Assembly (NCBI GenBank): GCA_038030265.1
Contig: CM075940.1
Coordinates: 3,968,001-4,032,000 of the forward strand
Source of the DNA: Corythucha ciliata
Lineage: Eukaryota; Arthropoda; Insecta; Hemiptera; Tingidae
Direction: 5' to 3'
Length of the DNA: 64,000 bases
A program made the position numbers and the translations under genes. Positions 47,358 through 57,592 of the stretch are shown piece after piece (position 1 is the stretch's first letter; every line of letters starts with the position of its first letter). Below the pieces are notes generated by a model. The model was not told the origin of the DNA, did no database searches, and saw nothing but the letters and a program-made list of their open reading frames with translations.

Positions 47358-48559
47358 TAGCTCAGACAGTTTTTCAACTCGTCAAGGATGGTTGGAACGA
47401 CGTTGGTTCCTTAGATCCTGAAGTTCGTCGGTATTTTAAGTTCCGAAATAGTCTTTCAATTGACCATGGTTTTACTTTATATGGTCACAGAGTCGTTATC
47501 CCCCCTCAAATTCTACAGTTGATTCATAAAGACCACCCTGGCATTGTAAGGTCGAAGATGCTAGCTCGTTCATGGATTTGGTGGCCAGGAATAGAGGAGG
47601 ATTTGGTTAAAACGGTCGATTGCTTGTAAGTTAACCCAAAATTCGTCAGGTAAGCCCATCTTTCAGCCCATGTCGAAAACCAATCGTTGTTGGCAACGAG
47701 TCCATGTAGATTTTCTACACATTCGTCAGTCGACATTTTTCTTGTTAGTCGACGAATTCTCGAAATGGATCGAAGTCGTCAAAATGTCGTCTACGTCGTC
47801 ACAGTTTGTTATAATCGAGTTGAGTAGAATCTTCGGCACATTTGGGTATCCGGTTACTTTAGTGTCGGATAATGGTCCCCCCTTCAATTCCAAGGAGTTT
47901 CGGGAATTCTTACAGTCGCACCAAATAACTTTCGTGTCTAGTCCCCCGTATCACCCGGCTAGTAATGGTCTTGCCGAACGGGCGGTGCAAACAGTCAAAA
48001 GTGGGGTGATTAAAAAGTTAATTTCTCTCACGTCGGAGGTGCCCCAATCAAAATTACAAGGGGTTGTTACATCGTTTTTACAAGGGTATCGAAATACTCC
48101 GTCAACAGCCACAGGTGTAAGTCCGTCGTCGTTAGTATTCAAGTTCGAAGTCAGATCCCCAATTTCGATGTTACATCCTGGAATGAGCAGTCCACCGGCG
48201 CGAGATGGTTTCAGTGACAATGTCCCTAAATTTAAACTCAATGATAAGGTTCTAGTCAAAGCACCTTTTTCTAACAAATTTTTTTAAAGTGGGAACCTGG
48301 TCGAGTGATGGAAGTCATAGGCCCGGTTGTGTACTTGGTCAAATTATCGTCGGGAACTGTTCGCAAAGCGCATAACAACCAATTGCAGCGTAGCTGGCTA
48401 GCTGATGATTCCTATCCTGCCCCCCGCCCTACTGACTTCGCTTTTATCCCCGTTCCTACTTCTAATGGTATAGTGTCGTCTCCCAGAGTGTCGGTGAGTG
48501 ACCGAAGGTTAATTGAACTTAAAGTCTTGAATAATAAACTGAGTTCTCTCGTTGTGTGA
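47358..48559 (+). pseudogene. Second Ty3/gypsy relic: integrase region
   Basis: A plus-strand frame opens at the LTR junction and encodes the region before integrase (YGHRVVIPP) and the zinc-binding N-terminus (HKDHPG, WIWWPG). It breaks near 47627, where a TAA and frameshift fall within the Cys pair. The next frame (47670-48287) has the DDE core: VHVDFLH, SDNGPPFNS, GLAERAVQT. A further break at 48285 leads to the C-terminal tail (NNQLQRSW, SDRRLIELK). It belongs to the same clade as element 1 but to a different family. It has no LTRs, protease or reverse transcriptase. Confidence 0.85.
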
Positions 48560-49136
48560 ATCTATCGAGTCTCCTCCATGTGTTAATATTGTCTTGACCC
48601 AAAGAATCCCGAATATAGCACTGTGTTCCTCTACTAAAGAGCAATGGGTGAAATTCTCTAGCTGTCTTCTGCATAGAGGCAGAACGTATGCAGACTCTGG
48701 ACTATAGTGAATAGTGACGTCGTCCTCTCCATTGCCGATAAACTAGAGAACCTATACTACCAGGTGAGCTCACGGCCACATTGGGGTAGATAAAATTTAT
48801 CATAAATTTAATAAAGCCTCGTGGGACACTCCATAGTACTTCCAATTCCATGCACCCTTCCTACCCACTAAATATCAACTTTATCTACCCCAAAATGCCG
48901 GATGGGCTCACTCAGTTGTGATAAACAAGAAATTGTGATTTCCTCTTTTTAATCTTCCTGCTATTTTTCAAATCTTTTTATGACGTTTGATTAACTAATC
49001 CATGGAAACCACCTGTATAATCATACATGTATAACCTGAAGGAAATTGCCTTGCACATGTGAAGGAAGCCCACGAGTGGGTGGGGGGTTGAAAAAAAGGG
49101 GGTCCTTCTCAATCAGCCTGATGATGAGCGGCCCTG
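48560..49136. other. Right-hand portion of the composite hAT element
   Basis: Sequence from the gypsy relic to the hAT right terminus. No coding frame is recognised. GGTAGATAAA and TTTATCTACC words near 48785-48890 form a weak inverted pair. Confidence 0.4.
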
Positions 49137-49144
49137 ATTATGCG

Positions 49145-49590
49145 CACCTTTTTTTCAAATAACAGCTCAGAGTAGCCGGATGCTTTATCGAAAAGAGCTA
49201 CACAGGAGATTCTGCGAAGCTTTCCCGAGCGTGAGCAACGAGTAGCTGATCAGAAGCGAGTGGTTATCGTGAACAAACTGATACCCAAGATATTGAACAG
49301 ATAAAAGCTCAGCATTGTACACAAGGCGCTGGAGAGCAGTCTATTGCTGACGACGGAGAGGGCACCTCGCAAGGGAGCCTCGGAACACTCGAGGGTCCGC
49401 CCGGGAGGAGAGATAGACCCGTGGATAACGAACTTACCACCACCAGTGAGATAAAATTAAAATTGCGAGCTCTGTTTGAGCAGCCCCCACCCCCAATCCC
49501 AAATTGAAAGGAGTTCCACGGATTGGACAGGTGATTGACTTGATCAAGTGTCTGAATAACGACCTGAGTCCCACCTGAGTTTTATTTTGC
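49145..49590 (+). pseudogene. LINE-type ORF, continuation after the composite hAT element
   Basis: This continues the ORF ending at 41765. It carries a segment YRKELHRRFCEAFPE, ADQKRVVIVNKLIP (about 49183-49300), then an acidic/Ser-rich part, then FEQPPPPIP and GVPRIGQVIDLI. A YR..L...F...P..., ADQ.R..I.N..L pattern followed by a PKL...P....VI..I stretch fits the N-terminal region of R2/R4-type LINE proteins; this is family knowledge and not verified. Three frameshifts occur, near 49172, 49300 and 49505. It ends against the BEL/Pao relic at about 49600. Confidence 0.65.
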
Positions 49591-49604
49591 ATCAACGATA
49601 AAAC

Positions 49605-50680
49605 TCATAAAAAGTTGTTCTTCATTATTGGATTATGTCTTAAGTCCAACTTTACGGGGGGCCGCACTCGACAACCGCTCCGAGTATGGGTTTCTTCCAT
49701 TCCAGTCTTCGACGTATCGACATAGACAGGAAGCAGACGCAACAAAACCTTTTCTGTTTTCTGAACCTCCTCCGTCGATATCTTGCTTCTTCGTTCTTGA
49801 CGACGACTTCGTTCCATGAAACGTAAAACACAGACCATCTGACGTGCATTCCGTGCGAAACTCGAGAACCGTTAACAATACCACCAGTCAAAAGACATAC
49901 GACGTTTCTCACGAAATACTTCCTCTATGTTAAAATTTCGGGCAGAGGTCGACAGAGGGGCTGGAGCTGAGGGGCCTTGTCAACCATTCCGGTCCCTCCC
50001 ACCATTGGGACTTGAGCAACTGGTCCGGTGATCATTTTCTAGTCGGCAATTCTGCTGGGTTATTCACGCCACTAACATGCCTCCAATTGCTTTGGGGGGG
50101 GGGGGTCACTTTTAATATCTTCGACGCGGTTCACGAATACGCCCAAAGGATAGTCCTGTTGTATCCAGACGAGCACCGCAGTTGCTCCAAAAATATCCAA
50201 GTCGATCCAAAAATATACCTCCATAGCGCTGTGAGCCGTCGCGTCTTTCAGCGATGCATAGAGCCGAGACCCTAGAGTAGCGGCAAGGAGCTCCAGACGA
50301 GAAATAGTCGTGGTAGAGGAGCTACTCGAGACTTCGCGCTTACTAACCTGCAAAAAACAGGTCCCATCTTGGGGTCTACCCGTACAAATACGGCTGCCGC
50401 ATAAGCTTCTTTGCTGGCGTCGACAAACACGCAAAACGAAATTTCATCCGTTTCAGATCCGAAAGCCACCGAGAGATTCGAATAAGCGCGAGCGATGATA
50501 GTCCTTTAAACAAAAACAAAAAAAACTCTTTTGACGTTTCTTGGTAGACTTCGTCATCCCAATGCATCTTAGTCTGCTACAGACTCTGCGACAAGATCTT
50601 GGTACACTCTTCAACCCATGACTCGAGACACAAGGTTGTTTTATAGCGAATACCTTAGCAGTTGGTTCAAAATTCACTCA
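49605..50680 (-). pseudogene. BEL/Pao pol relic: RT end, RNase H and C-terminal tail
   Basis: On the minus strand, fragments in several frames read LHWDDEVY-like sequence (50567), [16 protein letters not shown] and AKSRVAPL (RNase H start, 50470-50280), then [22 protein letters not shown] and FVNRVEDI (50434-50110), then WRHVSGVNNPAELPTR and SQWWEGPEWL (50095-49975). A final frame (49838-49605) ends TRSGCRVRPPVKLDL, the hallmark C-terminus of BEL/Pao pol. The integrase is almost wholly deleted between about 49950 and 49840, and several frameshifts and stops are present. Confidence 0.82.
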
Positions 50681-50689
50681 TTGAGAACA

Positions 50690-51350
50690 CCCAGAATACA
50701 CGTTCACTAAACTGCTACAGCAGTTTGTGCCTCAGCCTTCAAGCTGCATACATTTTTCCCATATTTTGCTATCATATCTGCACCTAATACCGTTTTTATG
50801 GTCTCGTTGTAGGTAATCTTCAGGGAACTTAAGAGGGGACCCGTCTTGTCATTTTCAGAAAAACTTATTGGCCCGTATTTATGCTTCCTAGGAAGCTGTT
50901 GAAGCTTCTTTGAGTAAAGGAACCGTTGAAAACGGTTTTTATCATAATAAAAACATCTGTTCTAACGAATTTCAAGGGTTCCTTAATGTCAAGGTACGTT
51001 CATAAAATATGAGCATTAGAATCAGCTTGTGAATAAGCCACGCGCAAGCGACATTTTCTGATTTTCATGGTGGTTTCAGGAACAGGATTTCGTCTTCTTT
51101 CCGAATCCACCGCCATTTTTTGTCTAAGCACCAACGGTGAGCCATGAACACGGCAATTACCGTGAAAAGTATTGAAACTAGAAAAAATGCTCATATCTCG
51201 TAACTAAAGCATATTCGGCTATGCGTCAACATGAAGTATTTGTGCGTCCATGAACGCTCTATCGACCCTGTGGCCCTATGCAAGTTTGTCACATTCCTCC
51301 TGAATCACCCTGTATATGTACTATTCATAATATGTATATTATGCTATTAT
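50690..51350 (-). other. Probable decayed BEL/Pao interior and an unidentified TE terminus
   Basis: A short minus-strand frame near 50860-50720 may belong to the BEL/Pao relic. At 51312, read on the minus strand, TACAGGGTGATTCAGG resembles the termini of several DNA transposon groups. The words TATGAGCATT and AATGCTCATA (51006 and 51190) form a short inverted pair. No gene is recognised. Confidence 0.35.
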
Positions 51351-51361
51351 AATAATAATTA

Positions 51362-51643
51362 GTGGGTGCCGGGGGTTTCGAACCCGGCAGGCGCCAATGT
51401 CTCCTTTGAGCTCATACGCCGTACCCTGATCCAACTGTGCACTTCACACCCGTTCTACGCGGCCGTTTCGGTCGGTGCGCAATTTGTTGAACGCACACCG
51501 CCGGGAACGCCCACATGAAGCCGAGTGCCCGTGTCACAGCTCGCCGCTGCCTAATAGCGAAATGGGCAATAGCTAGATTCGAACCAAGGCCCACTGGGTT
51601 GCGAAGCGAGTATTGCATCCATTAAACCATCGAGGCACGCCAC
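51362..51643 (-). mobile_element. tRNA-derived SINE with two tRNA-like parts (candidate)
   Basis: The minus strand starts GTGGCGTGCCTCGATGG with an A-box-like TGGTTTAATGG and a B box GGTTCGAATCT (51575-51585), a good tRNA-like pol III promoter. About 190 nt further on is a second B-box-like GGTTCGAAACC (51374-51384) in a stem that ends GGCACCCACT. A TAATTATTATTATAAT tail then follows (51340-51361). The layout suggests a composite or dimeric tRNA SINE. It lies inside a hAT-like segment next to the BEL gag. Confidence 0.6.
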
Positions 51644-51716
51644 TATACATATATTAGGCCCTGGGCCGATATTTTCCCAGTGCCCCGGGCCCGTCAAATC
51701 TGTGTATCCGCCCCTG
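51644..51716. mobile_element. Right terminus of a hAT-like element in BEL gag
   Basis: The sequence ending TCTGTGTATCCGCCCCTG (51699-51716) has a typical hAT end (reverse complement CAGGGGCGGATACACAG) and abruptly ends the BEL gag frame. The expected left end and octamer AGAATAAC were not found. Confidence 0.5.
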
Positions 51717-52215
51717 AGAATAACCAATTTCAACATTTCTCTAACATAAACCTGAACTAGCAGCAGGCGCGTAGCCAGGATTTCTTGGGGGGGGGGGGGG
51801 GTCCGATGTGGGTCCGGTGTGGTGGTGGTCGTGGGGGGGGGGGGGTATTTCCACTCTATGCCTACTCTTTTCAGTTTTTAACTACATATTAATATTATTA
51901 TTATTATCATCATTATTATTATTATCATTACTATTATCATTATTGTGCGATATTATTCCAATGCGTGAGCGGAGAAATTGAAAATAAAAAGTCTCCTTCA
52001 GAACATGGGAAATAAATCTGAAATTTCGGGGGGGGGGCGGACCTGGTGGACCCCCCCCCCCTGGCTACGCGCCTGACTAGCAGGTCTTTACGCCCAAAAC
52101 GATTTTTTAAAGCCTCTACAACCTTCGGATAGTTTTCACGTGTCTGAGGGTAACTCGAAACGAGTTGTCTAGCTCTCGAGATCCCTCGGTAGTAGCCTGC
52201 CAGATTTCCGGACAT
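51717..52215 (-). pseudogene. BEL/Pao gag fragment
   Basis: On the minus strand the frame reads SSYPQTRENYPKVVEALKNR and FGRKDLLV (52215-52084), then is interrupted by a 312-bp MITE. It resumes at 51755 with QVYVREMLKLVI in the same frame once one target duplication is removed. The NYP..VE.LK.RFGR..LLV..YVR pattern is characteristic of BEL/Pao gag. It is upstream of, and in the same orientation as, the pol relic, so both probably come from one element. Confidence 0.82.
51764..52075. mobile_element. hAT-like MITE, 312 bp, in BEL gag
   Basis: Perfect 16-bp termini CAGGCGCGTAGCCAGG and CCTGGCTACGCGCCTG enclose G-rich and C-rich runs and an (ATT/ATC)n microsatellite (51890-51945). The octamer ACTAGCAG flanks it exactly at 51756-51763 and 52076-52083. 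Excision restores the BEL gag frame. It shares its terminus with the element at 7034. Confidence 0.93.
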
Positions 52216-52504
52216 CAGGGCTAACTTTTTCCATGTAAGTGTAGGTTACGCAAGGGTTAACCAATCACGATTCACATGCAGGTAACAGTCCATCCAAATA
52301 ACTTAATTAGCCGCGATGTCGGTCTCCGGCCTTCCACAAATAATTGATTTTATCGACAGGGTCTAAAGATGCGTTCCTATTGAATCTGGATTTTTGGTAG
52401 AAAACCTCATAGTTCTGCTACAGTTATTTTTTCCCCTCAAAACGCAAGAATTCCAAATTGTAATTGTAATGCGGACCCAATGGAAACTCGAACAGAGCGA
52501 ATAT

Positions 52505-53580
52505 AGTAAAAGTAAAGTAAAGTAAAGTATATATTTCGGCACGTGATGCAAAAAATAAAAAGCAAAACAAAATTATACCTATATAACAATAATTGTGCCC
52601 ACGGAGGTCTAAGTCCAACGGACTTGTATCCCTCCGAGGGATTGCCTCTAACCGTTATATAATTCTAATTCTACAAGTATTATACATTGATTTTTTTAGG
52701 ACTCTATTGCAATTGCCATGATCAACAAGCGTCGTCTATCTTACACACTTAAGTTTGACATCCAAGAAATTTTTAAAATCTTTAATTCTACTAAACTGTT
52801 TGAGATTAATTTTATTGTCGTACAAAAATTTAAGAGAAACATAATAAGCATTTTTTCTAAACATCTCCAAATTCACTTTAGGTAACCTTATATTTGACTG
52901 AACTGTCGTTCGGGTTGTAACCCCACGGGAAATCTCGTTTCTTTCTATCCCCGTCTTACATAAATGTAGACACGACTCTCTCAGAAATATATCTTTGATC
53001 TTTAAGACATTAAACTCCTCAAACAAAACCGATGTATGGGATCCGAATGGCTTTCGTAAAATTATACGTAATACTATATTTTGTACAGTTTGTAACATTC
53101 GAATACACCTTTTACTAGCCCCACCCCACGCCAAAATACCATACTTTACCAAAGAAACAAATAAACCAAAATATACCATTCTAAGCACTCTTAGATTAAC
53201 CAAACCCCTCAAAATTTTAAATATATAAAATAGTTTTCTTAATCTTTTAACAAGTTGAACAATATGTACATTAAATTTCAGATTTTCATCAATAAAGACA
53301 CCTAAATACTTACAATTAGTCGAGTACGGGATTACTTCACAGGAACAATGTTTTGGGGTATTACAATTGAAACTGTGAAACTTCATACACAGATTTCGTT
53401 CATAATTTGACGATGATGACGCTGCGGAGAACCTCAAAACAGAGGTCTTCCTTATATTAAGCCGTAAATAATTAAGATCCAACCACGTCCTAACCAACTG
53501 AAAATCTTCAGTGGCCTTCTCAATTAAGTCAGCAGGTGAATCGCTCCAGACTATAATAGCCGTATCATCCGCAACCCCCC
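52505..53580 (-). pseudogene. 5'-truncated LINE (CR1/L2-like), copy 1
   Basis: The minus-strand frame encodes the reverse transcriptase from the active-site ADDTAIIVW (about 53575) to the C-terminus (52736): NYLRLNIRKT, CKYLGVFIDENLKFN, KYGILAWGG and IKDFKNFL. The 3'UTR (52735-52530) carries a hairpin GGAGGGATACAAGTCC.../...GGACTTAGACCTCC, typical of these LINEs, and an (AAAGT)n tail at 52505-52530. The frame upstream of 53580 begins in a C-run and is not reverse transcriptase, so 5' truncation or a further insertion lies there. Confidence 0.78.
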
Positions 53581-53882
53581 CCCCGGCCCCCGTGAAACGG
53601 CTTGAAATTGACCCCCTGCCTTCAGGTCTGCTGTATTCGTCATAAGTCTTGGCACCATTGCCATCAGTCCGGCACCGCATTGCCGGCATGCACAGCAGCA
53701 ATGGCACTGTACAAAACACTCGAATCCAAACACGTTGAAAAAAAGACCCTAAAATTCGAGAAGTAACCTCTTAAAGGCGCGGCCACTTTCATGACAATAT
53801 TCGCCCAATACCCGTTAGTATTGTATATTGGCCGCAGTGCGGACGCTCCTCAATTTTTTTTCAGAAATAACAATATATTTTT

Positions 53883-54378
53883 ATGTATATGTCGTATCCA
53901 TGTCGAGTAATTGTCCATTTCACGAAATGGATGTCCATTTCATGAAGTGGCTCCACTTGCCGTAACTTCAAAAAATTACGACATCTGGACAAAAAAATTG
54001 TCCATTTCTTGAAAAGGAAATCGTGTTTGTCCAGTTGCTGAAATCAAGCTTCCATACTACACGTGGACGCAACAACATTATCCTTTTCGTGAATTGGATG
54101 AGTGAGGAATCTCAGGTGCTGAAACAATTTTTTTTTATTTAAAAAGTTTATTTTACTGAGCACTCAAAAACCCGCTAAAAAATGACGTTGTGCATCCACT
54201 TGCAGTAAGAAAGCTTAATTTCAACAACTGGACAAACGCAATTTCCTTTTCAAGAAATGGACATTTTTTTTGTCCAGATGACGGAATTTTTGAAATTACG
54301 GAAAGTGGGGCCACTTCGTGAAACGGACATCCATTTCATGAAGTGGACAATTTCGCCAAGTGGATGCGACATATACAT
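53883..54378. mobile_element. 496-bp foldback element built from palindromic units
   Basis: Arms of about 170 bp start ATGTATATGTCG and end CGACATATACAT, with many small differences. The arms repeat short near-palindromes such as TCCATTTCACGAAATGGA and TTTCATGAAGTGG several times. The spacer is about 160 bp. There is no coding capacity and the target duplication is not clear. It sits between the two related LINE copies. Confidence 0.75.
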
Positions 54379-54390
54379 ATTTACAATTGG

Positions 54391-55300
54391 TATTCCCCTC
54401 TATGGGCCGAAGCCCGCGCAGAGGGGAAGAATCGCTATATTTACAACATATTATTACCTATGCTCTATTAAAATAATCAAGTTTCTTGTTTTTGTTTACT
54501 TAGATAGTGAGCGTACAGTATTCTACTAATTACATTGTTTTTCAATTTATTTTTTCCACATCCTTTCAATAGCAATTTTACATCACTTGGCAAGTCATTA
54601 AAACAAATTATGCCATTGTAAGAATAGTGATTCTGAGCTGCCCCTGTGTTTACTGTTGGGAGCGCTATGGATGAATTACAATTAAATCTAGTTAACTTGG
54701 AGTGTTCAGGCAAAGTATAACAGTCTTCCCTTAGCACCTGCATGTCTTACTATACTTATTTCATGTTATTAAATAGAGGCAGCGAATGTTCGCACTTCAG
54801 CTTTCGGTTCATAATTCTTACTACAGCCCGTCAAGAAGAACATGAACCCGCGGGCAGCGCTCTCTCATTCGTTTAGTTAAAACTCCTCCTCCCTCTACTT
54901 CCGTAACCAAAGTGGTTACAAAGATCGATTTATCAAGGTGTATTTTTCAAGCAGTGGCCCCATGGAAAAGGTAAGGGAAAGTAACCAGAAGGGCTCATCT
55001 CGCGAGGGCGAGGTCAATGTTTAACTTGACGAGCTATAAACATTTTTGTACAACATAAACCTTTTTTATATTTATAGCGTAAGTACTCCCCCATTCCGGT
55101 AATTCATACAATATAAGTGATTGGGCAAGGGCACAATAGACTGCCCTACGCATTTCATAACCTAGCATGTTTCGTAATGTCACAAAAATATGTACAAGTT
55201 GTCTTAATCCTCTAACTAGATTACTTACGTGGATATCCCATCTAAGGTGTCGGTCCACACTAATTGACAATGTTCTTCAAATATTGGAACTTGGGAGGTT
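54391..55300 (-). pseudogene. 5'-truncated LINE (CR1/L2-like), copy 2, decayed
   Basis: Minus-strand frames at 55270-55034 (ISVDRHLRWDIHVSNLVRGL and LILYELPEWGS) and 54743-54477 (YNGIICFNDLPSDVK) match the reverse transcriptase thumb and C-terminal tail of the same LINE group as copy 1. The 290 bp between them does not read as reverse transcriptase and may be a separate insertion. A hairpin CCCCTCTATGGGCC.../...GCAGAGGGG at 54391-54425 corresponds to the 3'UTR hairpin. Confidence 0.65.
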
Positions 55301-56500
55301 TGACAAGTACCTTCCAACATGCGCTATTACCAATACTCCAATATCCGCTGGGCGATGAATTTAGTTTAATATAACAATTGAAGAAAGAAAGTTATAACCT
55401 TGGGCATTCTAAAAACCATGTGATGCCATTCTTAAAAGAACTGGAAGTTGGCCAGGGTTGCCATCAGGGCAAAATATTTGACACTGACTACTTGGCAATG
55501 ATGAGCCAACATTTCGAGGCAAATATTTTCCTATTATCGTTGGACCAATATAAACACATGTGTGGCCATCGCCTTAATAATTTTGGCCAAGATTTAAAAA
55601 TGGAAGAAACCGCGAACCGGGTTTTCTCTGCATGGAGAATTCGAAAGTTGAGACTGATTTTCCATCAAACGAACCGATGCGGTTTCCTAGAAGCCTACAA
55701 AGTGGGGAAATCCATCCATGTGGGCACAAGGCCTGAAATAGTTCTTCAGGAGAATTTCCATACCATCTCTGGTCAGCAATAATCCACTGAGTCATAATGA
55801 AAGAGAAAGAATAATCCACTGAATCAGACGTCGGTTGTCTAAACGAGAAATCCGCTCGAAAAGAGACACGGAGGGAATGAAATCCAGAAATACAAGTACA
55901 AATATCTCGTGAACAAACAACTTTTGATCACATGATCATAAGGGCTGTTCGGTGCGTCTCGTACATACGCGGCGAAATAGCCTGTATTCAATCTCTTCGG
56001 GACTTCATCATGACAAGACCACAGTTTTCTTCAGACAGAGTTTTCAGTTATGGAAGAAAATCCTTATGGAATTTCATAAACCTGTCACGCGACAATTCCA
56101 TTTTTTTGCTAGTCCAACAAAACAAAAAAATAAACAGTAGTGTATTGTTGAATCAGCAAGAGGGGGAAGGGGCAGTGTAGGTCGCACTACTTCTCATTTA
56201 TCATTCGGCAGACGGTAATAGTCAATTTGTGTTTGGTTCCCCTATGGCTTGCCATTAGAGCTTCTCCTCTGACTTCATCAATATTTCATTAGGCGTTCCT
56301 CCGTTTCCGTAGCGTTCTTTTCTATTTGTCCGCCGGATCGGTCATTATTATTATTATTATTATTTTTTTTTCGCAGAGATCGGTTCTATTGTCTTTTTCT
56401 CGCGGTAGTGCCGAGGCGGGGGTTGAGGTAAAAGCTCCAGTTTTGTACGTATAAAATAGGTTTTAAAACTTGATCAGTGGTGAAACCTCGTCTTTCATAA

Positions 56501-56540
<40 letters not shown>

Positions 56541-57548
56541 ATATGATGAATTAGCGAATTATAGACACACTTCAATATACTAAGCTTACCCCCCTCCCCC
56601 TACCACGTATTTCATATATGTATTCCACAGCATATCACTGATTTATGAATGAACCAAAGAGGAGTCATTCATTTTTGAAAAAGCTGTTTTTTCTTCTTTT
56701 GTGAAAATAATATGTTATTCAAAAAACAACGTTCATTGTCTTTGAAATATATTCCCACGTACAGTCCTGTAAAAGGTGCGAAAAAGATAGAAAAACGATA
56801 ATCATGCGTGCAGAGAATCTTGACGAAACGTATTTTAAAGAGCGACGGGGCTAGCGTTTCAGAGAGACGCCTTTCTCGAGATAAGCTCAGACAGATTCGG
56901 TTTCTGTAGAGATACGATCTTTTTCGAAACTCTGGCTCAAGTCTCTTAAACTTTAAAGGAAAGGGTTTTACACGGAAGAAATTATTCCGCTACAGTTTAT
57001 TCCGTTAAAGTGTAAAGTTTATCGTTTGGAAGAATGCGTAGAGGGGTTCATTTTGCCGAGGAATCGCTTTAAACTCGTCTTTGAAGCAGACAAGTCATGA
57101 ATTGTGGTGGCAGGGGAGAGTTCATTTTTCTTGTGATATTTTTGAATGAATTCTAATGCAGCACCTTTGTGTCTAGTGTAACTTTATAATTAGCCCCATA
57201 TATTGCGGAGTATTAGCGGACTACTCCGCTAACGCAGTGTTTCAAGTGCATCAGCAGTGTAGCTGAGGCATTGACGAGTTGTGAAAATAAAAAAAACTAG
57301 TTCGTTTTTACGCGGCGCTGGTTGCTAAAACTCTCTGCTGTCAGGTAAACTGAAAAATTGAGTGCAACTGATTTGCCACCCGTCGGGAAAACTGTGACAC
57401 GTAAGCAGGAATTGGAGAAAACGGGAGAATAAAAGTAAAAAAGGGAATAATTCCACTTCGAGCACCCATGTCTGGCATTCATCGATCTTCCTTAAAAAGA
57501 CCACTGGAGCTTGAGAGGGAGAATCACTTTCAAGTACTCCCATCCAAC

Positions 57549-57592
<44 letters not shown>

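Larger units (their letters stand above)
41766..49136. mobile_element. 7.4-kb composite hAT-like element in the LINE ORF
   Basis: The left end is CAGGCCCGGATTTATGCC, a known style of hAT terminus. The right end is GATGAGCGGCCCTG, with only a short inverted match (CAGG.CCG). The octamer ATTATGCG flanks it perfectly at 41758-41765 and 49137-49144, and excision rejoins the LINE frame. Inside are minisatellite C (42095-42570), a gypsy element on the minus strand (42771-47357) and a gypsy relic on the plus strand (47358-48559). Its own DNA is therefore only 41766-42770 and about 48560-49136. No transposase is seen. Confidence 0.8.

Noticed and set aside
51895..51945. CRISPR-like or regulatory repeat
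   Set aside because: Simple ATT/ATC trinucleotide microsatellite inside a MITE; the genome is eukaryotic.
55378..55782. 134-codon plus-strand ORF
   Set aside because: No recognisable domain, no splice context, and codon use looks random.
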